NCBI RefSeq assembly: GCF_002931235.1
Contig: NZ_PSTT01000039.1
Span: 1-32,370 of the forward strand
DNA length: 32,370 nucleotides
Source of the DNA: Subtercola sp. Z020
GTDB lineage: Bacteria; Actinomycetota; Actinomycetes; Actinomycetales; Microbacteriaceae
Direction of reading: 5' to 3'
The translations under genes were made by a program, and so were the position numbers. Position 1 is the first letter of the stretch. Every line of letters starts with the position of its first letter. Positions 13,927 through 21,268 of this stretch are shown here, piece after piece. The notes under the pieces were generated by a model, which ran no database searches, was not told the origin of the DNA, and was given only the letters and a program-made list of their open reading frames with translations.

Positions 13927-15384
13927 ATGACCGACGAACAGGGCACTCCAGCCCGCGAAAACACTGACACTTCGAGCGCGCGTGAGGCGGGCATCCGCGA
14001 GTCTCTCGCTGCTGCGTTCCCCGCGACGGTCGCCGACCTGACCGACCTGGTGCGCATCCCGAGTGTCTCGTGGAGCGCGTTCGACCCGGCCAGCGTCGCT
14101 GCCAGCGCGAAGGCCGTCGCGACCCTGTTCGAAGCCACCGGCGTCTTCGAGAGCGTCGAGGTGAAGCAGGCCGTCGCCGACGCCGCGTCGGGCGAGCTCG
14201 GCCAGCCCGCCGTGCTCGCGACGCGGAAGGCCCGCAACGGCCGGCCCACGGTGCTGCTCTATGCCCACCACGACGTGCAGCCGCCCGGCGACGTCGCCGA
14301 CTGGCAGTCGCCGCCCTTCGAGCCGACGGTTCGCGGAGACCGACTCTACGGTCGCGGTGCCGCCGACGACAAGGCCGGTGTCGTGTCGCACCTCGCTGCC
14401 GTGCGCGCGCTGGCCGAGCAGTACGACGAAGACGGCGGCGACGGCCTCGACCTCGGCCTCGTGGTGTTCATCGAAGGGGAGGAGGAGTTCGGTTCGCGCT
14501 CGTTCGCCGACTTCCTGGAGCAGAACCGCGACGCGCTCGCGGCCGACGTCATCATCGTGGCCGACTCCGACAACTGGAACGTCGACACCCCCTCCCTGAC
14601 CATCAGCCTGCGCGGCAACGTCACCTTCCGCCTGACGGTCTCGACGCTCGACCACGCCTCGCACTCCGGCATGTTCGGGGGAGCGGCGCCCGACGCCATG
14701 CTCGCCATGATCCGGCTGCTCGCAACCCTGCACGGCCCCGACGGGAGTGTCGCGGTCGCCGGACTGACCGAGTCGGGCGAGCAGGTTCCCGACAGCCCCG
14801 ACGCTCTGGCCGATTTCGCGCGGGATGCCGCGCTGCTGCCCGGCGTGACTCCGATCGGTTCGGGGCCGCTGCTGTCGCGCCTCTGGGCGAAGCCGGCGAT
14901 CACGGTCACCGGAATCGACGCTCCGAGCGTCGAGAACGCCTCGAACACGCTGCTGCCCAAGGTCTCCGTGCGGCTGAGCGCCCGCATCGCGCCGGGTCAG
15001 GATGCCCGCGAGGCGCTTGCGGCACTCGAGGCGCACATCCATGCCCATGTGCCCTTCGGCGCCCACGTCGAGATCACCGACACCGACACCGGCCAGCCCT
15101 TCCTCGTCGACACCTCCGGCTGGGCCGTGACCGCCGCCAAGCAGGCCATGGCCGACGGCTGGGGCGTCGAGCCGATGGAGACCGGCATCGGCGGCTCGAT
15201 CCCGTTCATCGCCGACCTGGTGAGGGTGTTCCCGGATGCCCAGATCCTTGTAACGGGCGTCGAAGACCCCGACACCCGGGCCCACAGCCCCAACGAGTCG
15301 CTGCATCTCGGAGTGTTCAAGCGCGCCATCCTGGCCGAGACGCTGCTGCTCTCCCTGCTCGCCGGTTCGCCGATTCCGGAATAG
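13927..15384 (+). CDS. M20 family dipeptidase (zinc metallopeptidase)
   Basis: Di-zinc peptidase of the M20 family (CNDP/PepV-like dipeptidase group), probably cytosolic, hydrolysing dipeptides or related amides; the substrate cannot be fixed. 485 residues from ATG 13927. Seen: LVRIPSVSW, LYAHHDVQPPGD (His114-Asp116), GRGAADDKAGV (bridging Asp147 region), the catalytic/metal block IEGEEEFGS (Glu183-Glu187), VADSDNW, dimerisation-domain HASHSGMFGG, TGIGGSIPF and the last metal His in AHSPNES. Length is usual for the dipeptidase group. An alternative GTG start at 13879 would add 16 residues (SLTGGGYCLPSKITR) that overlap the promoter candidate, so I prefer the ATG. Confidence 0.93.
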   Translation: MTDEQGTPARENTDTSSAREAGIRESLAAAFPATVADLTDLVRIPSVSWSAFDPASVAASAKAVATLFEATGVFESVEVKQAVADAASGELGQPAVLATRKARNGRPTVLLYAHHDVQPPGDVADWQSPPFEPTVRGDRLYGRGAADDKAGVVSHLAAVRALAEQYDEDGGDGLDLGLVVFIEGEEEFGSRSFADFLEQNRDALAADVIIVADSDNWNVDTPSLTISLRGNVTFRLTVSTLDHASHSGMFGGAAPDAMLAMIRLLATLHGPDGSVAVAGLTESGEQVPDSPDALADFARDAALLPGVTPIGSGPLLSRLWAKPAITVTGIDAPSVENASNTLLPKVSVRLSARIAPGQDAREALAALEAHIHAHVPFGAHVEITDTDTGQPFLVDTSGWAVTAAKQAMADGWGVEPMETGIGGSIPFIADLVRVFPDAQILVTGVEDPDTRAHSPNESLHLGVFKRAILAETLLLSLLAGSPIPE

Positions 15385-15410
15385 ATGGGCCGGGGCACAG
15401 GTTGTCGGCT

Positions 15411-15448
15411 TAGAATTTCTCTCAGACAAACCGTCACCCCTAAGGAGA
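15411..15448 (+). promoter_or_regulatory. Fe-S carrier gene promoter -10 candidate and ribosome-binding site
   Basis: TAGAAT at 15411-15416 fits an actinobacterial -10 and gives a leader of about 30 bases. AAGGAGA at 15442-15448 is a strong Shine-Dalgarno for ATG 15453. The element begins 26 bases after the M20 stop, so the gene can be expressed on its own. Confidence 0.5.
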
Positions 15449-15452
15449 CATC

Positions 15453-15821
15453 ATGAGCGACACCATCTCACTCACCCCGCAGGTCGAGGCGCCCGCACAC
15501 AAGGTCGGCCTCACCGACGGGGCTGCGGCCAAGGTGAAGAGCCTGCTCGGCCAGGAGGGTCGTGACGACCTGCGCCTGCGTGTGGCCGTGCAGCCCGGCG
15601 GCTGCTCAGGGCTCATCTACCAGCTCTACTTCGACGAGCGCCAGCTCGACGGCGACGGGGTCGTCGACTTCGACGGCGTGGAGGTCATCGTCGACAAGAT
15701 GAGCGTTCCCTACCTCGACGGCGCGACCATCGACTTCGAAGACACCATTCAGAAGCAGGGTTTCACGATCGACAACCCGAACGCCGGCGGCAGCTGCGCG
15801 TGCGGCGACTCGTTCCACTGA
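15453..15821 (+). CDS. erpA: A-type iron-sulfur cluster carrier (ErpA/HesB family)
   Basis: Carrier that delivers Fe-S clusters to apoproteins; candidates nearby include the Rieske protein QcrA (inference). 122 residues from ATG 15453. Seen: HesB/IscA fold from about residue 17 (VGLTDGAAAKVKSLL, LRLRVAVQPGGCSGLIYQL) with the three cluster cysteines Cys51, Cys115 and Cys117 (GGCSG and SCACGDSF). The acidic face (FDERQLDGDG, VDFDGVEVIVD) is typical. In actinobacteria this single A-type protein is often called ErpA; IscA would be an equivalent name. A U-tract terminator follows after about 70 bp, separating it from ctaC. Confidence 0.93.
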   Translation: MSDTISLTPQVEAPAHKVGLTDGAAAKVKSLLGQEGRDDLRLRVAVQPGGCSGLIYQLYFDERQLDGDGVVDFDGVEVIVDKMSVPYLDGATIDFEDTIQKQGFTIDNPNAGGSCACGDSFH

Positions 15822-15892
15822 GCCGCGTCAAGCCCCGCCGTCTGGCGTGGTGCGCAAAAAATTTCTACGCTGGGTAGAATCGCTCAGCTTCG

Positions 15893-15933
15893 CCCCCCGA
15901 GGCCCGTCATCTGGCGGATCCCGGGGGGTTTTT
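15893..15933 (+). terminator. Intrinsic terminator after the Fe-S carrier gene
   Basis: CCCCCCG (15893-15899) pairs with CGGGGGG (15922-15928), and five T (15929-15933) follow at once. The 22-base interior can fold partly. It is the only hairpin in the window with a clear T-run. An AT-rich patch (AAAAAATTTCTACGC, about 15856-15870) and a TAGAAT lie just upstream. Confidence 0.7.
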
Positions 15934-16069
15934 CGTGCTCGGGGGAGGCCCCGGCAGGCCCCGGCGGCGGGCCTTCGCCGACATTGGGTTCGAATTCGAC
16001 ACATTAGGCTGGCTAGCGTCAAATACACTGGACACACGTATCACCAGCAGTAGTTCCGAAGGGTTTCAG
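15934..16069 (+). promoter_or_regulatory. ctaC leader region
   Basis: 136 bp between the terminator and ctaC. It holds the 10-base palindrome TCGAATTCGA (15990-15999) and AT-richer DNA (ACACATTAGGCT, TCAAATACACT) that probably contains the cta operon promoter. No -35/-10 pair has ideal spacing. GAAGGG near 16058 is a weak ribosome-binding site for GTG 16070. Confidence 0.35.
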
Positions 16070-16972
16070 GTGCGCTCGAACAGACGTCTCAGATGGGTCG
16101 CGATTCCCGTCATGGTGAGCATGGGTTTGCTGCTCGCCGGCTGCTCGCAGCAGCAGCTCCAGGGCTTCCTCCCGGCCGAGCCCGGCACCACGAACAACAC
16201 CGACAAGGTGACCGGTCTCTGGGTCACCTCGTGGATCGTGCTGCTCGCCGTCGGTGTCATCACGTGGGGCCTCACCATCTGGGCGGTCGTCGTGTTCCGC
16301 CGTCGCCGCGGCCAGACCGGCCTGCCGGTGCAGCTGCGCTACAACATGCCGATCGAGATCTTCTACACGGTCGTGCCGCTGATCCTGGTGCTCGGCTTCT
16401 TCGCCTTCACCGCGAAGGACCAGGCCGACATCGAGCAGCCCTACTCCGCCCCCGACGAGGTCATCTCGGTCTACGGCAAGCAGTGGGCGTGGGACTTCAA
16501 CTACGTCAACCAGAACGTGTACACCGCTGGCGTTCAAGACCAGCCGGGTGAGCCGGGGGCCGTCGACACCGACGCCAACAGCGCCCTCGTCGAGAGCCAG
16601 ATCCCGACCCTCGTTCTCCCGGTCGACAAGAAGATCACGATCGAGCTCCACTCCCGCGACGTCATCCACTCGTTCTGGGTCATCGACTTCCTCTACAAGA
16701 AAGACATGATCCCGGGCAAGACGAACTACATGTACGTCACGCCCGAGCGCATCGGCACCTTCGCCGGCAAGTGTGCAGAGCTCTGCGGCGAGTACCACTC
16801 CGACATGCTCTTCAACGTGAAGGTCGTGTCTCAGGCCGACTACGAGGCCTACACGAAAGACCTCGCCGACAAGGGCTTCACCGGCCAGCTCGGTGACGAC
16901 TACAACCGCAACACCAACCTTCCCGGCACTGTCTCGCCCCTGGCGGAGACCGAGTCGGAAACTTCGAAGTAG
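16070..16972 (+). CDS. ctaC: Cytochrome c oxidase subunit II (lipoprotein)
   Basis: CuA subunit of aa3 oxidase: takes electrons from cytochrome c (here the QcrC hemes) and passes them to subunit I. 300 residues from GTG 16070. Seen: signal sequence with lipobox LLAGC, Cys25 being the lipidated residue, so LspA should process it; two membrane helices (about 50-75, WVTSWIVLLAVGVITWGLTI, and about 95-115, FYTVVPLILVLGFFAF); and the periplasmic-side CuA domain with QWAWDFNY, His200 (DVIHSFWV), Cys235, Cys239 and His243 (CAELCGEYHSDM). All CuA ligands are present. The frame is open upstream to 15935, but that extension would cover the leader and lacks a signal. ctaD follows after 9 bp. Confidence 0.97.
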   Translation: MRSNRRLRWVAIPVMVSMGLLLAGCSQQQLQGFLPAEPGTTNNTDKVTGLWVTSWIVLLAVGVITWGLTIWAVVVFRRRRGQTGLPVQLRYNMPIEIFYTVVPLILVLGFFAFTAKDQADIEQPYSAPDEVISVYGKQWAWDFNYVNQNVYTAGVQDQPGEPGAVDTDANSALVESQIPTLVLPVDKKITIELHSRDVIHSFWVIDFLYKKDMIPGKTNYMYVTPERIGTFAGKCAELCGEYHSDMLFNVKVVSQADYEAYTKDLADKGFTGQLGDDYNRNTNLPGTVSPLAETESETSK

Positions 16973-16981
16973 AAGGCGACG

Positions 16982-18688
16982 ATGAGCACACTAACCGCTC
17001 CGAGAGTCACGCCCGTCGAGCGTAAGGGCAACGTTCTCGTCAAGTGGGTCACCTCGACCGACCACAAGACGATCGGGTACATGTACCTGATCTCGTCGTT
17101 CATCTACTTCTGCCTCGGCGGAGTGATGGCACTCGTCATCCGGGCCCAGCTCTTCGAGCCGGGTGAGCAGCTGCTGGCGACCAAAGACCAGTACAACCAG
17201 CTGTTCACGATGCACGGCACGATCATGCTGCTGATGTTCGCGACGCCGCTGTTCGCCGGGTTCGCCAACGTGCTGATGCCGTTGCAGATCGGTGCTCCGG
17301 ATGTCGCGTTCCCCCGCTTGAACGCGTTCGCCTACTGGCTCTACAGCTTCGGCTCGCTGATCGCGGTCGCCGGCTTCCTCACCCCGCAGGGTGCGGCCTC
17401 CTTCGGGTGGTTCGCCTATGCGCCACTGTCGAGTACGACGTTCACTCCGGGCGACGGTGGCAATCTCTGGGTATTCGGCCTCGTTCTCTCGGGCTTCGGC
17501 ACCATCCTCGGTGGCGTCAACTTCATCACCACGATCATCACGATGCGTGCCCCCGGCATGACGATGTTCCGCATGCCGATCTTCACATGGAACGTGCTCG
17601 TCACATCCATCCTCGTGCTGATGGCGTTCCCGGTGCTCGCTGCCGCCCTCTCGGCGCTCGGCGTCGACCGCGTCTTCGACGGGCACATCTACGATGCGGC
17701 GAACGGCGGTGTGCTGCTCTGGCAGCACCTGTTCTGGTTCTTCGGCCACCCCGAGGTGTACATCATCGCGCTGCCGTTCTTCGGCATCATCTCCGAGGTT
17801 CTCCCGGTGTTCAGCCGCAAGCCGATCTTCGGATACAAGACACTGGTCTACGCGACGATCTCGATCGCCGCGCTCTCCGTCACGGTGTGGGCTCACCACA
17901 TGTACGTCACGGGCTCGGTGCTGCTGCCGTTCTTCGCGCTGATGACGATGCTCATCGCCGTACCGACCGGCGTCAAGATCTTCAACTGGGTGGGCACGAT
18001 GTGGCGCGGTTCTGTCACGTTCGAGACGCCGATGATGTGGGCGATCGGCTTCCTGATCACGTTCACCTTCGGTGGGCTCACCGGTGTCATCCTTGCGTCG
18101 CCGCCGCTCGACTTCCACGTCTCCGACTCGTACTTCGTCGTCGCCCACTTCCACTACGTGGTGTTCGGAACCGTCGTCTTCGCCATGTTCTCCGGCTTCT
18201 ACTTCTGGTGGCCGAAGTGGACCGGCAAGATGCTCAACGAGAAGCTCGGCTACTGGCACTTCTGGCTGCTCTTCATCGGCTTCCACACCACGTTCCTCAT
18301 CCAGCACTGGCTGGGTGTGGTGGGTATGCCCCGCCGCTACGCGACCTACTCGCCCGAAGACGGTTTCACCTGGATGAACCAGATCTCCACGGTGGGTGCG
18401 TTCCTGCTGGCGTCGTCGATGATCCCGTTCTTCCTGAACGTGTACATCACGGCCCGAAGCGCTCCGAAGATCACGGTGAACGACCCGTGGGGCTACGGTC
18501 GCTCGTTGGAGTGGGCGACGTCGTGCCCGCCGCCGCGGCACAACTTCACGAGCATCCCGCGTATTCGCAGCGAGTCTCCCGCGTTCGACCTGAACCACCC
18601 CGAGGCCGGCCTGCCGGTCGGTGTGGGCCCGGCGAAAGATGCTCCCGATGCCCCGACGTACGACCTCAACCAGGAGAGGGTGAAGTAG
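16982..18688 (+). CDS. ctaD: Cytochrome c oxidase subunit I
   Basis: Catalytic proton-pumping subunit of the aa3 terminal oxidase, reducing O2 to water; integral membrane with about 12 helices. 568 residues from ATG 16982. Metal ligands seen: His78 (TMHGTIM) and His391 for low-spin heme a, His389 (VVAHFHYV) for heme a3, and His256, His305, His306 for CuB. The HPEVY block gives the His256-Tyr260 pair that is cross-linked in A-type oxidases. D-channel residues in [14 protein letters not shown] and [11 protein letters not shown] are also present. The tail is polar and cytoplasmic. Lies between ctaC and ctaF, one base from the latter. Confidence 0.98.
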   Translation: MSTLTAPRVTPVERKGNVLVKWVTSTDHKTIGYMYLISSFIYFCLGGVMALVIRAQLFEPGEQLLATKDQYNQLFTMHGTIMLLMFATPLFAGFANVLMPLQIGAPDVAFPRLNAFAYWLYSFGSLIAVAGFLTPQGAASFGWFAYAPLSSTTFTPGDGGNLWVFGLVLSGFGTILGGVNFITTIITMRAPGMTMFRMPIFTWNVLVTSILVLMAFPVLAAALSALGVDRVFDGHIYDAANGGVLLWQHLFWFFGHPEVYIIALPFFGIISEVLPVFSRKPIFGYKTLVYATISIAALSVTVWAHHMYVTGSVLLPFFALMTMLIAVPTGVKIFNWVGTMWRGSVTFETPMMWAIGFLITFTFGGLTGVILASPPLDFHVSDSYFVVAHFHYVVFGTVVFAMFSGFYFWWPKWTGKMLNEKLGYWHFWLLFIGFHTTFLIQHWLGVVGMPRRYATYSPEDGFTWMNQISTVGAFLLASSMIPFFLNVYITARSAPKITVNDPWGYGRSLEWATSCPPPRHNFTSIPRIRSESPAFDLNHPEAGLPVGVGPAKDAPDAPTYDLNQERVK

Positions 18689-18689
18689 C

Positions 18690-19106
18690 ATGCGCGCGAA
18701 TATCAACGTCTTCTGGATCCTGTCGGTCTTCTTCCTCATCGCCGACGGCATCTACCTGCTCTGGTCGCTCGTCTCCTACGGGGAGCCCGAGTGGGTCGGA
18801 ACGATCGGCATCGCCCTCGGCGCCGTTCTGTCGGCGTTCATCGCCTTCTACCTCAGCCGCGTGCACAACGCGCAGGGTGGGGAGCTGCCCGAAGATCTCA
18901 CGAACTCGAACATCGACGACGGCGACCCCGAGATGGGCTTTTACAGCCCGTGGAGCTGGTGGCCCGTCATGCTTGCCGGTTCTGCGGCGATCTTCTTCCT
19001 CGGCCTCGCCGTGGGGACGTGGATCTGCTTCGTCGGTGTCGCGCTCATCCTGATTGCGATCGTCGGCTGGACCTACGAGTACTACCGCGGCTTCTTCGCC
19101 CGCTAG
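18690..19106 (+). CDS. ctaF: Cytochrome c oxidase subunit IV, actinobacterial type
   Basis: Small structural subunit of the actinobacterial aa3 oxidase and bcc-aa3 supercomplex. 138 residues from ATG 18690, one base after the ctaD stop. Seen: four hydrophobic helices (INVFWILSVFFLIADGIYLL; TIGIALGAVLSAFIAFYL; WWPVMLAGSAAIFFLGLAVG; WICFVGVALILIAIVG), the loop NAQGGELPEDL, the family block DPEMGFYSPWSWWP and the C-terminal YEYYRGFFAR. Length is usual. It is the last gene of the plus-strand cta operon and is followed by a strong hairpin. Confidence 0.95.
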   Translation: MRANINVFWILSVFFLIADGIYLLWSLVSYGEPEWVGTIGIALGAVLSAFIAFYLSRVHNAQGGELPEDLTNSNIDDGDPEMGFYSPWSWWPVMLAGSAAIFFLGLAVGTWICFVGVALILIAIVGWTYEYYRGFFAR

Positions 19107-19125
19107 TTGCCCGCTGATCACGTTC

Positions 19126-19160
19126 GAAGGGCCCTCCCGCTGATGCGGTGAGGGCCCTTC
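19126..19160. terminator. Terminator hairpin after ctaF
   Basis: GAAGGGCCCTC (19126-19136) pairs perfectly with GAGGGCCCTTC (19150-19160); CCGC/GCGG extends the stem across a one-base bulge, with a 4-base loop. It lies 20 bp after ctaF and 14 bp after the minus-strand gene that ends at 19174, so it can serve both strands. Confidence 0.8.
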
Positions 19161-19173
19161 GTCGTTGTGGGTG

Positions 19174-19380
19174 TCAGGAGGTCGAGCGGCCGAGACGGCG
19201 TCGCAGCCACGCTCGGAAGCGGCCCGTGTATTCGTCGGTGAAGTCGTTCGACAGCGTGAGCGCCTCCAGCCCCAGGTCGCCGCCGGCGCTGATCTTCTGC
19301 AGCGTCTCCCGCGCGCGCGCTTCCCGCTGCTCAGCCGTCGTCTTGCGCCTCGGCTCCTCAGGTTCGGCGTTCGCGCTCAC
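19174..19380 (-). CDS. Small hypothetical protein
   Basis: No family recognised. 68 residues from GTG at 19380 (minus). N-terminal half is charged and helical (EEPRRKTTAEQREARARETL); then ISAGGDLGLEALTLSNDFTD, and a basic end (RFRAWLRRRLGRSTS). No membrane helix or signal peptide. A CAAAAT hexamer lies six bases before the GTG, so a leaderless transcript is possible. It sits between ctaF (convergent) and the secreted protein (same strand, 23 bp upstream). Even composition and a sensible start and stop make it a likely gene, but with no homology evidence this stays moderate. Confidence 0.5.
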   Translation of the reverse strand: MSANAEPEEPRRKTTAEQREARARETLQKISAGGDLGLEALTLSNDFTDEYTGRFRAWLRRRLGRSTS

Positions 19381-19403
19381 CCCTCGATTTTGCCACAGGC
19401 CGC

Positions 19404-21119
19404 TCAGGGGGCGGGAAGTACGTTGATGGTGTGGGTGGCGGTGCGGGTGGCGCCGTTGTTGGTGGCGGTGAAGGTGATGGTGGCGGGTTCTGGATGTGCG
19501 GGGTCGGGGGTGTAGGTTGCGATGCCTGAGACGGGGTCGAGGTCGGTGACGGTGCCGTAGTGGGGTTGTTCGGTGATGCGGTAGGTGAGTCCGTCGATCT
19601 GGTGCCAGCCGTCGGTGGGGGTGATCCAGCAGGTGAGGTGGATGCGCACGGGGGTCGTGGCGTCGGTGGTGTCTGTGCCGGTTGCGCAGCCGGGGATGAT
19701 GTCGCTGATGTGGATGCTGAGCCTGAGGTCGGGGGAGGGTAGCCCGAAGGCGTCGGTGGTGCGGACGGTGATGTGGTCGGTGTAGTCGCCGCGGATGACG
19801 TCGATGGACTGGTAGTGCAGGTTGCCTGCCCCGTCGAGCCAGGCTCCGCCCATGGCGCCCTGTTCGGTGACGATGGAGGTGAGGTGGTCGCCGCTCTCGG
19901 CCTGGTGCAGGTCGACGTCGAGATCGCTGAACAGCTGCGCTGCCGGTATGACAGTGTCGACCCCGCGGATCGCCTCGAGCGGCCGTACGGCGCCTGTCTG
20001 GTCAGGCAGGCTGGCAGCGCTAGGGGTCGGCGCGAAGCGGTTGCGCACAGCCACAGTGAACGGCAGGGAGTAGGTGCCGTCGGCGGCCACCGCCCAGACC
20101 TCCATCGAGGCATAGCTGCCCTGCGCCAACTCGGTCGCGCTGTAGACGATGCTGCCGTCGCCCGCTCGGGCGGTGGGGATGCCGAGGGCGAGATCCGAGT
20201 AGATGGTGCTCACCTCGAGCCGAACCGGCTCTCGCCCCGGCGCGGCCTCGCAGTCGACGTCGGCGACGCTGATCACCGCCGTCATGCCGTACCCGCCGTC
20301 TTTCATCGTGTTCGAGCACAGCGGCACCTGCCGCGACTCAAGCACACTGTCGGGGGTCACTGTGAGCGGTGACCCGGCACTCCTGATGTTCTTCGCCGTG
20401 GCGAAAGTGCAGAAGAAGTGGTTCCCATTGGAGAGGCACGAGTTGAATGCACCCCCGGTCAGCAGGAAGATGCTTCGCGCGATCTCGGAGGGGGAGGAGG
20501 TCGGTGTCTGCTTGAAGACGATCGAGTAGGCGAAGATACTGGATTGCCCGGCGAGGTCGAGAGACGTCACTGGAGTGACCGTGGCGATCTTCTCGAGGTC
20601 GCGGGCACTGTCGAGCCTGACGGTGATGTACTGGTCACCGCTGGTGCCGTACTGCACGATTTGGAACGTGATGGGCTTTGGTGCATCCGGTCGGCCGGCG
20701 CGACTGTTGCGGGTCGTCACGGTGGATGTCGTGCTGACTTTGTCGCCTCCCGCAGAACTTTCTCCGCCCTTGCTGCCCGATCCACCACCCGCCGTCACCC
20801 GCTCGCCGCCGGTCATTCCGCCGAACTGGGTGCGGATCTTGGCGGATTGCTTGTCTTCGGTCTCCGGTGCTGGATAGATCTCTGCACCTGGGTCGATGGG
20901 CGGTGCGCTCTCGTGGATGACGAGGGTACCGGGACCACTCGGCGTAGAGCCTGATCCTGCCCCGCCTGTGGACTCAGGGAGTTCGGCATCGGGATGTGTA
21001 CCGGTCTCGACGCCGCCGCGGGGCTCATCGTCCGCAGCGAGGGCGGAGGAGGGCGTGGCCAGTGCACCGACCAGGGTCGCCAGTATGGCGAAAGAGAGCA
21101 GACAGCGGTGTCGGGTCAT
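19404..21119 (-). CDS. Secreted protein with cadherin/Ig-like repeats
   Basis: Function unknown; probably an exported surface or matrix protein. 571 residues from ATG at 21119 (minus), with AGGAG six bases upstream. Seen: a Sec signal peptide (TRHRCLLSFAILATLVGALA) with likely cleavage after SSALA; a Gly/Ser/Pro-rich, acidic low-complexity region to about residue 130; a middle domain with two Cys pairs (NSCLSNGNHFFC and a later LCSNTM/VDCEA pair); then two cadherin-like beta repeats, one around FSDLDVDLHQAESGDHLTSI..VRTTDAFG, the last around YGTVTDLDPVSGIATYTPD..TFTATNNG. There is no LPXTG signal or C-terminal helix, so it is not sortase-anchored. It lies between the convergent cta and qcr operons, an unexpected place for an accessory secreted protein. 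Confidence 0.8.
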   Translation of the reverse strand: MTRHRCLLSFAILATLVGALATPSSALAADDEPRGGVETGTHPDAELPESTGGAGSGSTPSGPGTLVIHESAPPIDPGAEIYPAPETEDKQSAKIRTQFGGMTGGERVTAGGGSGSKGGESSAGGDKVSTTSTVTTRNSRAGRPDAPKPITFQIVQYGTSGDQYITVRLDSARDLEKIATVTPVTSLDLAGQSSIFAYSIVFKQTPTSSPSEIARSIFLLTGGAFNSCLSNGNHFFCTFATAKNIRSAGSPLTVTPDSVLESRQVPLCSNTMKDGGYGMTAVISVADVDCEAAPGREPVRLEVSTIYSDLALGIPTARAGDGSIVYSATELAQGSYASMEVWAVAADGTYSLPFTVAVRNRFAPTPSAASLPDQTGAVRPLEAIRGVDTVIPAAQLFSDLDVDLHQAESGDHLTSIVTEQGAMGGAWLDGAGNLHYQSIDVIRGDYTDHITVRTTDAFGLPSPDLRLSIHISDIIPGCATGTDTTDATTPVRIHLTCWITPTDGWHQIDGLTYRITEQPHYGTVTDLDPVSGIATYTPDPAHPEPATITFTATNNGATRTATHTINVLPAP

Positions 21120-21213
21120 GGCGGTCTCCTGGAGCGACAGCAGGAGGCGCGGGCAGCGCCTCACAGAGAGAGACGGCCGGAGGCGCGATCCATTACGCGG
21201 GTTCGGGAAAGAC

Positions 21214-21249
21214 GAAGGCCCCCTCCCGCGTGAACGGGAGGGGGCCTTC
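21214..21249 (-). terminator. Terminator hairpin after qcrB
   Basis: Perfect 15-bp stem: GAAGGCCCCCTCCCG (21214-21228) and CGGGAGGGGGCCTTC (21235-21249), loop of six. On the minus strand it lies 19 bp after the qcrB stop and is followed by GTCTTTCC, a weak U-run. It separates the qcr operon from the secreted-protein gene on the same strand. Confidence 0.85.
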
Positions 21250-21268
21250 GGTGCCGTGGAGCGAGCGG

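Noticed and set aside
13285-15429. A 714-codon minus-strand open frame covering the M20 gene
   Set aside because: Only its last 194 codons are the DUF3043 protein, with a ribosome-binding site and GTG at 13869. The rest is Arg/Gly/Asp-rich shadow of the M20 gene caused by the GC-rich third position.
15990-15999. Palindrome TCGAATTCGA as a possible LexA (SOS) box before ctaC
   Set aside because: It lacks the longer spaced half-sites expected of the actinobacterial SOS box, and no SOS gene is adjacent.
16991-18751. A 586-codon open frame antisense to ctaD
   Set aside because: Charged Arg/Asp/His-rich shadow of a membrane protein gene; no start signal and no recognisable domain.
19358-20113. 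Overlapping Pro/Ser/Thr-rich minus-strand frame inside the secreted protein gene
   Set aside because: It is the alternative frame of a Thr/Pro-rich coding sequence; the chosen frame has the signal peptide, ribosome-binding site and beta-repeat motifs.
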